Shown here piece by piece: positions 1-7,619 of a DNA stretch of 24,210 nt (positions within the stretch are counted from its first letter, which is position 1; every line of letters starts with the position of its first letter). A model generated the notes under the pieces. The model ran no database searches. It saw only the letters and a list, made by a program, of their open reading frames with translations, and was not told where the DNA came from. The position numbers and the translations under genes were made by a program. Source of the stretch: Paulinella micropora (taxonomy: Eukaryota > Cercozoa > Imbricatea > Euglyphida); NCBI GenBank assembly GCA_009731375.1, contig BJOX01000016.1:647040-671249 (forward strand), read 5' to 3'.

Positions 1-56
1 TGTGTGTGTGTGTGTGTGTGTGTTTCTGTGTGTATGTGTGTGTATGTGCGTGTGTA

Positions 57-134
<78 letters not shown>

Positions 135-228
135 CGCGTGTGTTTCTGTGTGTGTTGTGGTGTGTTGTGGTGTGTTGTGGTGTGTTGTGGTGTGTTGTGT
201 TGTGTTGTGTTGTGTGTGTGTGTGAGTC
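1..228. repeat. GT microsatellite with degenerate TGTGTTGTGG decamers
   Basis: Bases 1-150 are almost pure GT dinucleotide with a few TTTC or TATG interruptions. From about 151 to 200 the tract becomes a 10-base unit, TGTGTTGTGG, repeated about five times, followed by TGTGT/TGTTG variants. It reads open in several frames only because of its composition, so no protein is called. It lies directly against the 5' break of the RPB2-like remnant, so the repeat may mark the junction where that gene was truncated or inserted. Confidence 0.97.
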
Positions 229-263
229 TCAGTGACTCCATGCAAAAAAAAGCTTTTGCTTGA

Positions 264-2370
264 TCTTTGGATGAACACGTGACGGGGCCGCGCCTCGTGT
301 ACGCGGTCGGCATGCAGTCGCAGTCCGTGGGGCAACACCAGCCCGGGCGCTTGTTGGCCAGCTCGGCCAAGGAGCTGCTGCGCGGCGACCGCCCGCTGCT
401 CGAGGCGCCCGTCGCGGCGTCTACGCTCGGGGTGCAGCCGCTAGGGCTCAACGTGCCGGTGGCCTACCTGGCCTGGTCGCACAACCAAGACGACGGCACG
501 GTCTGGAGTCAGGGCGCGGCCGAAAGGGGTTTGTTTGCGTTCCTGGACAGCAAGGCCTACTACGACCGCATGCACCTCGCGCCCCCACCGCCGGCGGCGG
601 CACCCGTGCGCGCGGATGCCGCCGGCGGCTGGTGCGGGGTGCTGGCTCGCACGCGCGCCGCGCTCGCGGCCGATGGCCACAAGCTCGCCAAGGCGCGCGG
701 CTGCCGCTCGTTAGAGGGCTACCTGCTGGGCAAGCGGCGCGAGGACGCGTGGACCGTGCCGCTCGGGCGCACGGTGCTGCCCGGGGACGTCCTGTTGCGC
801 GCGCTGTCGTCCGCCGAACCAGACGGCAGCGACGAGTCCTGAGTGCGGGCACGGTAGCGCAGACCCGCGGCGTCGTGTCGCAGAACTGCCTGTTGGTCGA
901 GGCATTTCGTCGCGTGTGGCTGGACACGGACCCGGCGCAGGCACAGACACTTCGCGACTGCGGCAACGCGCAGGTGTACGCGCGCATGGTTGTGACGAGG
1001 CTGCTGCCGTTCCAGTACGGCGACAAGATCACCAACTCTTTGGGCCAGAAATGCACGCTGTGTGTGTTCGTGCCCGACCACGCACTGCCTTACCTGCCGA
1101 CCGGCGAGCGCCCGGCGCTGCTCGGGCCCTCGCAGATGTTCCGCAAGACCATCAACGACTGCGTCACCACGCTGCAAACCAGGCTCGTGGCACAGTACTG
1201 CAGGCAGCTGACGCACGACATCACCGGCCGGCCCGCTAGCTACGTGTGGCCCCGGAACCAGGAGCTCCTGGCCTACACGCAGCTGTACGCCCTGGAACAG
1301 GACAAGTGCCGCCTCTGGCGCCCGGACTTCTGGTGGGTGCTGGAGGCGCACTGCTGTCCTGTGGCCGCCAGGCTCTGGCGCAGCTGTCTAGAACACTGGC
1401 TCCGCAGGGCGTCCGCGCCCACGTCGGGCCCCGTGTTTGCGGCGCTCAGCAAGGTCCTGCGCCTGGCGCTGCAGGCCTATGACGTCGGCGCGGTGCCGGC
1501 GCGGGGCTGCGGCCAACGCAGCCAACCACACTTCCACGCAGGCGACGGCTCGTGCCGTGACGCCACCTGTGCCAGCGAGCTCGGACGCTGGGCCCACGCA
1601 GAGGAGAGCTGGCTCCTGGCGCAGGGTCGCCGCACAAATGTAAGCCTCGGGCCGCCCGCGGGCGGGGCCCGCCCGGCGCTGGAGCTGGCCCTGGACGGTA
1701 AGGTGCTCGGCGCAAATTGGCGCCGACTGCTGCTGCCCGTGGCCGCCTGGGTGCCCGCCGCAGAGCGCGCGGCCGGCGCCACCGCCAGGAACCTCGAGGT
1801 CACGTGGTACAGTGAACAGGCAGGCGCTGCACCGCGAGGAGAAAAGCCGTGCCTTCAGGAGCTGCACTTGCGTGCGTCGGCCAGGATGTACAGCCCCGCC
1901 AGCATCAAGCTGGACCCGCCCGCCAACCCCACTCTGTTCGGCTTTCAGTACTACATGCGCCAGGACAAGACCAGCGAGGTGCAGTTCAAGCGCACCAGGT
2001 GCCGATGGAACCGCTGACGCACCAGGGCACCAAGTCCGCCCGCGTCGACGGCGCGACCAAGTTTGATTCCATGTGCCTCAACGCCGCGGTGCAATCGGGG
2101 TCTACCGCGCTGCTGGAGCAGGTGCTGCAGAGCGCCAACTCGCGCCTCGACGTTGTCTGCAAGCTGTGCGGCCCGCTCGGGGTGGATGGCGGCGACGGCG
2201 CGGCGGTCTGTCTCGCCAGGTCTTGCTCCCGGGCCTTTGCGAACGGCTCGCACCCGGGGCTCGTGCGCATGCCCACGACGTTCATACTGATAAAGGCCTT
2301 GCAGACCCTAGACGCCTCGGGGCTCATGTACAAAATCAAGGCGGGCACGGAGGAAGAAATCAAGGACTAA
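264..2370 (+). pseudogene. RPB2-like RNA polymerase second-largest subunit, 5'-truncated and frameshifted, probably of large-DNA-virus origin
   Basis: This is the C-terminal third of a multi-subunit RNA polymerase beta-type (RPB2) subunit, which in the family forms half of the catalytic cleft. Three frames carry it in succession. Bases 264-842 hold a YAVGMQSQ segment (family: Y..AMGKQ) and SHNQDDGTVW, matching the conserved GYNQEDS block with E changed to D, then an RGLF tail. Bases about 843-2017 hold YGDKITNSLGQKC, matching the GDKF.S.HGQKG block, and FGFQYYMRQDK near the end. Bases about 1990-2370 hold the C-terminal domain with VCKLCG plus a later Cys pair (zinc ribbon) and a closing hydrophobic helix before TAA. 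The frame changes near 800-880 and 1990-2010 are breaks or sequencing indels. The N-terminal two thirds (protrusion, lobe, fork) are absent; an in-frame stop lies at 261-263 and there is no ATG. The segment is GC-rich and shows no clear intron, unlike its neighbours. A divergent host polymerase is the alternative. Confidence 0.8.
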
Positions 2371-2660
2371 CCAAAACGCAGGCAACACTTTTTTTTAACA
2401 GGAAAAGGAAAGTCGTAGGCTCCTGACGTTGAAGGACAAAAAAAAAAAAGAAAAAAAAAAGTAGCAAAAAAAAATTGATTAAACAACAAGATTCAAGCCC
2501 GGACATTTTGCGCAGAGTGGCTAGAAAAAAAGTGAAATGGAAGGCTAGGCTCAAGACGTGTTCTGTCTCTGGCCACATGACTAAGTCATTTTTGTCACGA
2601 AATTTGGCCGGGCCCTACTCCGCTCTCTCGCTCTCAAAAAAAGAAAAAGAAAAACCAACT
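2371..2660. other. A-rich noncoding stretch 3' of the RPB2 remnant
   Basis: Contains runs of A interrupted by single bases (about 2438-2474), T and A homopolymers, and no convincing reading frame. The abrupt drop from GC-rich to A-rich sequence after 2370 marks the 3' edge of the RPB2-like segment. Confidence 0.6.
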
Positions 2661-2778
2661 ATTAGGCATTCTCGACAAAACGTTCAGCGGCAGTATTCTG
2701 CGAAAGGTTGGGTCATGATGATTTTGGCGGTATTTTGCGGACCGTCGCGGAAACTTTTTGGGGGGGCGAAGGACATTT

Positions 2779-2925
2779 CGGCAATGTTGTTGGTTGGTTT
2801 TGAAAAAAGTTGGGGAAAAATCGGCGGGCGGGGAAAAAATCAGTAGCTTGAAATTTTTCCCCCGCCCGCCACCTGTTTCCCAGCTTTCTTTTGCAAAACC
2901 AGCCAACGCAATTGCAGAAATCGCC
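2779..2925. repeat. Imperfect hairpin, copy 1
   Basis: Left arm (from GGCAATG through GTTGGTTGG to GGCGGGCGGGG) is mirrored by a right arm (CCCCCGCCCGCC through AGCCAACGCAATTGC). Arms are about 60 bases around a short central loop near 2840-2850. The GC-rich core of the arm pairs best and the outer part has mismatches. Same structure as the hairpin at 3144-3282. Confidence 0.85.
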
Positions 2926-2985
2926 AGACATTTTTTGGAAATATTGTAGACCCGGCAGATTTGTCGACAAAGCGGTCAGCGGCCG

Positions 2986-3103
2986 TATTCTGCGGAATAT
3001 TTGGGGTGCTGATGATTTGGCCGTATTCTGCGGAATATTTGGGTGCCAAATGATTTGTCTGTATTTTGCGGAATATTAGGGTGCCAAATGATTTGGCAGT
3101 ATG
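2986..3103. repeat. 37-38 bp tandem repeat, about 3 units
   Basis: Units begin GTATTCTGCGGAATATTTGG and end GATGATTTGG or AAATGATTTGG, starting near 2986, 3023 and 3061. A fourth start near 3099 diverges into the CGTCGCG block. A single such unit is found in the neighbouring repeat copies (near 2693 and 3348), so the copy at 2950-3297 has expanded it. Confidence 0.85.
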
Positions 3104-3143
3104 TTGCGGGCCGTCGCGAAAACTTTTTGGGCGAAGTACATTT

Positions 3144-3282
3144 CGGCAATGGCCTTGGTTGGTTTTGCAAAAAGTTGGGGAAAGCTCGGCGGGCGGGGAA
3201 AAATTTCAATCTGCTGATTTTTTCCCCGCCCGCCGATTTTCCCCCAGCTTTTTTGCAAACCAACCAACGCCGTTGCCGAAAT
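3144..3282. repeat. Near-perfect hairpin, copy 2
   Basis: Left arm 3144-3204 (CGGCAATGGC, TTGGTTGGTTTTGCAAAAAG, GGCGGGCGGGGAAAAA) pairs with right arm about 3217-3280 (TTTTTCCCCGCCCGCC, CTTTTTTGCAAACCAACCAA, GTTGCCG) around a loop of about 12 bases. This is a foldback structure embedded in the dispersed repeat. Confidence 0.9.
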
Positions 3283-3450
3283 TGCAAAAAAAAAAATTTG
3301 AGCTATCTTAGACCCTGCAGATTTGTAGACAAAACGGCTAGCTGCAGTATTTTGCGGAATATTGAGGTGCCGATGATTTTGCAGTATTTTGCGAACCGTC
3401 GCTGAAACTTTTCTTGGGCGAAGGACATTTCGGCGCCGTGATTTTGCGGG

Positions 3451-3645
3451 TGGCTCTTTTTGTTCCTCCCACCCCCTCCCTACCCCCACCAAAAAAAAGC
3501 TACCTTAAATTCTTTCCTCCATACCTCCCTCTTAACTTACTAGCAGTAAACGAAAAATAAGCGAGGATTAAAAAGGAACAAAAAAAAAAAAAAAAAAAAA
3601 AAAAACGTCAGATGTAGCTGCCTCTCTTCGAGGCTGTTAAAGACT
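3451..3645. other. Pyrimidine-rich and poly-A sequence, no gene seen
   Basis: C/T-rich sequence (about 3455-3545) is followed by an uninterrupted A run at 3580-3605. The A run could be the tail of a retro-inserted copy of the preceding sequence, but no target-site duplication was recognised. A short open piece at 3616-3690 could be upstream coding sequence of the next gene; its frame does not clearly join. Confidence 0.5.
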
Positions 3646-4349
3646 TTGAAGAAGAGACGAAAACTAATGAACCAAGCTATCAACGGTAGAAGTTTGTCAG
3701 GGCAAGGAAGAGCCTATCATGTACACAACACAGGCTTCATACCCACCCTGGCCCCAGACAATGTTGCCACCGTTCAGCGGCCACCTATGCCCCGAAGAAA
3801 AAAGTTTCCTGCTTCAATGATCTTGGTGCCTGACTGCAATTGGACATGTTCAAACTGTGAAGCAGAAAACGTGCTGTCTGACAATAAATGTCAAGCATGC
3901 AAGAAAATTGGCGCGTCGTTGTTGGACCTGCCTGACAAAATTCATGGGGCGAAGGCTATTAAAAAATGGTACCAAACCCTGCAAGGCAATCCAGATCCCC
4001 AGCTTGTATCATGCGTAGTGCCAGCTTCAGGGCAACAAGGCACACGTTCCAGCAGCAGACGAGACACGCGTTCCAACAGCAGCACCGCGGAAACAGGGGG
4101 AACACAGGGCTCACCCGCGCCCATTTTTTTACCTTGATTCACTACTACTTCCAGGGCCTCCAGCAAGAACTTACCTTTGTGGACTTGGGCGCGGGCGCGG
4201 GCGTCAGTGTGAATATGGCCGCCTTCGTCGGCTTCAAGGGCGTGTACGGGGTTGAAAAAGGAAACTATGAGGACAACACTAACTACTTACGCCAAAAGTT
4301 CTGCACAAGAAAAGATACTCCCGCCGCCACGCCGAAAGTCAATTCTGAT
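3646..4349 (+). CDS. RanBP2-type zinc finger protein with DOT1-like methyltransferase core (partial gene model)
   Basis: Frame 3646-4014 encodes a basic N-terminus, then a RanBP2-type finger of the form W-x-C-x2-C-x3-N-x6-C-x2-C (starting WTCSNCEAEN, residues about 66-86), then IHGAKAIKKWYQTLQG. A plausible intron at 4015-4154 (GTAGTG...TTCCAG, 140 bases, phase 0) joins the frame from 4155. That frame carries FVDLGAGAG, the SAM-binding motif I, and YGVEKGNY, the acidic end of beta-strand 2; both resemble histone H3-K79 methyltransferase DOT1 (family FVDLGSGVG...YGVEK). In the family the finger would bind RNA or protein and the core would transfer methyl from SAM to histone or another protein. 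An in-frame TAG at 4350-4352 stops the frame early, although it stays open again afterwards to a GTAAG at about 4409. The start and the 3' exons are not resolved; it may be a decayed copy. Confidence 0.55.
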
Positions 4350-4708
4350 TAGACGGTGACAGAGGACTTTAGATTTGATCAGCTATGGAAGAGGAAAAAA
4401 AGTGCGAACGTAAGATTTGCGTTTATTTCTTTTGCCTCCAGTTAGTCCGTAGAGGACAAGCAATCAAATCTGGAAATAATTTTAGAAGACCCGCGCGTTC
4501 AGTTTGTGTTGCTCTTGGACTGGATCTCAAATTTGAAAGACGCAGAATTCTTCTCTTCGGAGTGGAACTCAGAGTTTACCGCTGACTGCCACCGGACAAT
4601 CGAATCTGCTGGCGGCCGTGGTAAGTATCATTTGCTGATCTTTCGCAGAAAGGGGGTGCCTGAGCCTTTTTCTATTCCTGAGGAAAGCACATGTTGAGGA
4701 GCTTATTA
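4350..4708 (+). CDS. Possible 3' exons of the DOT1-like gene
   Basis: After the TAG at 4350 the same frame continues for about 20 codons to AAC|GTAAGA (about 4409). A pyrimidine-rich acceptor TTTGCCTCCAG precedes 4440. From about 4458 to 4696 one frame reads like folded protein (EDPRVQFVLLLDWISNLKD, then SEWNSEFTADCH) and ends at TGA. Its phase does not match the donor as read, so an alternative splice site or an indel is needed. Position and character suit the distal half of the methyltransferase fold, but no decisive motif is visible. Confidence 0.3.
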
Positions 4709-5195
4709 AATCTCATTTGTGGGGCTAGAATTATTTCTTGGCGCGGCACGAGTGCATTCTTCTTTTTTTTTTCAGTTGTTCTGCCCGGNNNNNNNNNNAA
4801 GAAAATCAGCGTTGCACTCTTTAATACAAAGAAAACAAAACAACCTCGGAATCAGAAGGGACACCACGCTAGAAAGAGCGAAATCCAACCCGCGGGTGGA
4901 ACGAAGTCCAGTCAACGCGGCAATTGCCAAGGCTGCGTCCAGAATCAGCCTGGCTACGGCCGCCGGGACCTACCGTTCTGACTTGAGCAGACATGAACCA
5001 AAACCCTGACAAGGATAAAAATAGGGAGAGGTCCTCCTCAAAGGACCACCAACCACGACCCGCAACTCTTCTTTGTCCAAAAAAAAAAGGCGGGGCATGG
5101 TTGAGGCCAATGGCTCTTGCTTAATGGTTTGTGCATAACCACCCGACAAGAATGGATTTTCACGCGTGACATGTCGGGTGGTTAAGCACCTGTGT
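4709..5195. other. Mostly unassigned sequence with a 10-base assembly gap
   Basis: Ten N at 4789-4798 follow a T run and TTCAG. From about 4799 to 5007 the plus strand is open in two frames; one ends in a basic, Ala/Arg-rich stretch (NAAIAKAASRISLATAAG). Neither resembles a family I know. A 10-base A run lies near 5079-5088. Nothing else is supported. Confidence 0.35.
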
Positions 5196-5735
5196 CTAGC
5201 CAGGGATGGCGAATAGAAAGGCGAGAGCGCACCTCCGTTTTTTGGCAGGTGCCGCAACCCTCCGCAGCTGTCTCTTACGGGTCGCTGCACCTTTACGAAC
5301 TAGCTCCTTGTTCAATGCCTTTTGTTGCGACAATCGTACTTTGCCGGAAGGAACGCGCTGTAAGAACAAGTGTGGTTTGCCGCGCCGTCCATGACTACCG
5401 GTCGGGAGTGGCGCCAGCGGAGGTGGGGTGGCGCAACTCGCAGTGCGGAACTTGCGTTGCAGCAGTTGCGCGCGGGTAGGTTCTCGGGGCGGGGCTTTGA
5501 AGCGAAACTTGCGTTGCAGCAACTGTGCGCGGGGAGGTTCTCGGGGCGGGGCTTTGAAGCGAAACTTGCGCTGTAGCAGCTGTGTGCGGGTAGGTTCTCG
5601 GGGCTTGCGCTCCATTGCACACCAGGTGCGGAGAGGGGGAGGGGAAAAGGTGCGGGGAGGAAGGAAAAAGATGTCTGCATCAAAAAGCAAAGACAGCGGG
5701 GGAAGGGGGAACGGGTAGGGGCCACAGCTCGACAC
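5196..5735 (-). CDS. Basic open frame with a 19-residue tandem repeat, unknown
   Basis: About 179 codons, Arg/Lys/Pro-rich, bounded upstream by poly-C and the assembly gap so the true start is unknown. The middle contains about 2.8 copies of a 19-residue unit of the type FRFKAPPREPPRAQLLQRK, created by a 57-base DNA repeat at 5449-5612. The C-terminal third is highly basic (ATRKRQLRRV, PAKKRR). The repeat length is a multiple of three and keeps the frame, which is compatible with coding but also expected for any 57-bp duplication. No known domain is recognised. Confidence 0.3.
   Translation of the reverse strand: MSSCGPYPFPLPPLSLLFDADIFFLPPRTFSPPPLRTWCAMERKPREPTRTQLLQRKFRFKAPPREPPRAQLLQRKFRFKAPPREPTRAQLLQRKFRTASCATPPPLAPLPTGSHGRRGKPHLFLQRVPSGKVRLSQQKALNKELVRKGAATRKRQLRRVAAPAKKRRCALAFLFAIPG
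5449..5612. repeat. 57-bp tandem repeat, 2.8 copies
   Basis: Units start at AACTTGCG at 5449, 5506 and 5563, each exactly 57 bases apart, and include GTTCTCGGGGCGGGGCTTTG. The last unit breaks off near 5606 and runs into GGGCTTGCG. Copies differ by only a few bases, so the expansion is fairly recent. Confidence 0.95.
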
Positions 5736-5737
5736 GC

Positions 5738-6246
5738 GCCCCCCCCCCCCCCCCCCCCNNNNNNNNNNNNNNNNNNNNNNNNNNNNNNNNNNNNNNNNNN
5801 NNNNNNNNNNNNNNNNNNNNNNNNNNNNNNNNNNNNNNNNNNNNNNNNNNNNNNNNNNNNNNNNNNNNNNNNNNNNNNNNNNNNNNNNNNNNNNNNNNNN
5901 NNNNNNNNNNNNNNNNNNNNNNNNNNNNNNNNNNNNNNNNNNNNNNNNNNNNNNNNNNNNNNNNNNNNNNNNNNNNNNNNNNNNNNNNNNNNNNNNNNNN
6001 NNNNNNNNNNNNNNNNNNNNNNNNNNNNNNNNNNNNNNNNNNNNNNNNNNNNNNNNNNNNNNNNNNNNNNNNNNNNNNNNNNNNNNNNNNNNNNNNNNNN
6101 NNNNNNNNNNNNNNNNNNNNNNNNNNNNNNNNNNNNNNNNNNNNNNNNNNNNNNNNNNNNNNNNNNNNNNNNNNNNNNNNNNNNNNNNNNNNNNNNNNNN
6201 NNNNNNNNNNNNNNNNNNNNNNCCCCCATATGTATTTTTACACCCC
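5738..6246. other. Poly-C tract and 464-base assembly gap
   Basis: A run of C enters the N block at 5759-6222 and C runs continue on the far side (6223-6227 and 6243-6252). The unresolved sequence is probably C-rich or difficult to assemble. Confidence 0.95.
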
Positions 6247-7275
6247 CCCCCCCTTGGGGTCTTTAGTGGATTCGCCGCTTTAAAAATAATAATACATATA
6301 CAGTTAAATTCTTCAGATCACCCCGATTCAGAATCTGCAACCAATTTTAAATTATTTTTAGTAGTTTTGACAAACGAAGCATTTGAAGTTGTAAAAACAC
6401 CATTTCTTGTGGAAAAATTTCGGAAACTTTATCAAAAAGACAGGTCGGGCCGTAATTTTTTTGCTGATTCAATATGGTGAAAAAATGGTTTCCAACACGA
6501 TTATGATTAAAGAATCTGTTTTTGCTTGTTATTTTCTTAGCTTTTGAACTATTGAACGTTATACAATGCATCTCGATAAACAATTTTATCGAATTTTGAC
6601 AAAATTTCAACATTTCTGAGACACACAGAGTCGGCCGGAAAACAGTCCCTTAAAACTAACCATTCGTCAAAGGTGGGGGTATCACTTTTTCCGAAATTTT
6701 TCAAGACTTTTAGGAACTTTCAGAAAACTTGTGCAAATGAATGGGAATTCAGTATTTAGTTACAGAACATACTAAAATGATATTAAAACATGTTTTTATT
6801 AATAGTCAACCACTTGGACTTCACCTCCGGAGGTGGACCGAAACCGGTCTGACACTATAATTTTTCTACTTTTTTTTCATGCCGGCGACGGCAAGACCAT
6901 GCTGGAAACAAGCGACAACCATGCACACCTTGCTTTGATTGTTTTGTTTTATTTGTTTTTAGTATTTTCCTACATTATGAGCTGCTTTCACCTTTAAAAA
7001 TGTCCTGCCGCCCGCTGTGGGAGGGGGATTCACGTTGGGGGGGGGGGGGAGGGTTTGTGTGATGCGAAGGTTACATCAAGCAAAAAAATTTCTAATTTTC
7101 GGTTGCAACGATAGAAAATCGTAGCGCGTGCACCTGCAAAAGAAAAAAAAGTCACAACGCGCAAAATCTCTTACATATTAAGAAATAACCATGATAACAT
7201 ATGCTTGTAATGTTACCAATATAAAATGACTACATCAGGACCTTTGTGCGTGCAAGGGTTGCAGTATTTCCTTGC
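6223..7275. other. AT-rich region without a recognisable gene
   Basis: No frame here shows protein-like composition. Recognisable items are a 14-base perfect palindrome CACCTCCGGAGGTG at 6822-6835, followed by ACCGAAACCGGT, and a run of G near 7039-7051. The stretch is downstream of the minus-strand transposase-like gene, so it would contain that gene's 3' flank and one end of any mobile element. I compared it by eye with the 14577-15340 flank and saw no matching terminal inverted repeat. Confidence 0.5.
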
Positions 7276-7619
7276 TTACTTGCGAGGCGACATCAATGGG
7301 TCGTCGTCGTCAGAGCTATCAGAGCTATCAACATCTGCAGGCCACTCACATAACTGACACTTGTCTCCACCTTCAGCGTTATGGCAAGAACAGCAGGGGC
7401 AGTCCCACGGATTCGGGCCTGGCTGGTTTGCGCCTTGCACCTGATTGCCCCTGCGTTGAGATGGCAGCGCCTGCTTGGAATCAGCTGAATTTCGCGCGCG
7501 CTTGCGTCCGCGTCCACCTGCTGCTCGACGCGCGCGGCGACGTCCGCGCTGACGGCTTGGTTGGCGTACTCGTCTACGAGGCACACTGACAGTTGAGTCT
7601 GAGTCATCCTGTTCACCTA
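7276..7619 (-). CDS. Last exon of the transposase-like gene: basic tract and RanBP2-type zinc finger
   Basis: The exon opens with an acidic GEQDDSDS, continues into a strongly basic segment (RRRVRQPSRQRGRRRARR, nuclear localisation-like) and then a finger of the form W-D-C-x2-C-x10-C-x2-C (NPWDCPCCSC ... KCQLCEW). It ends with an Asp/Ser-rich tail DSSDSSDDDD before the stop. The finger is of the same class as the one encoded at about 3840-3905 on the plus strand. It could anchor the protein to RNA, DNA or a partner; no target can be read from the sequence. Confidence 0.65.

Larger units (their letters stand above)
2665..3450. repeat. Dispersed repeat family, three diverged copies
   Basis: The block beginning TTTGTCGACAAA/CTCGACAAAAC, then GCGGCAGTATTCTGCGG, then CGTCGCGGAAACTTTTTGG, then GGACATTTCGGCAATG appears three times: about 2668-2945, 2950-3297 and 3312-3445. 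The first two copies end in a long hairpin; the third is truncated before it. Copies differ by point changes and small indels, so they are related but not recent. Open frames across the block on both strands are artefacts of the repeat. No transposase is present, so this looks like a non-autonomous or satellite-like element. Confidence 0.85.

Noticed and set aside
448-1867. Minus-strand Arg/Ala-rich frames over the RPB2-like region
   Set aside because: Shadow frames typical of GC-rich coding DNA; the plus strand carries the recognisable RPB2 motifs.
6347-6613. 88-codon minus-strand frame in the AT-rich region
   Set aside because: Asn/Lys/Phe-rich composition expected from AT-rich DNA, with no domain or splice context.
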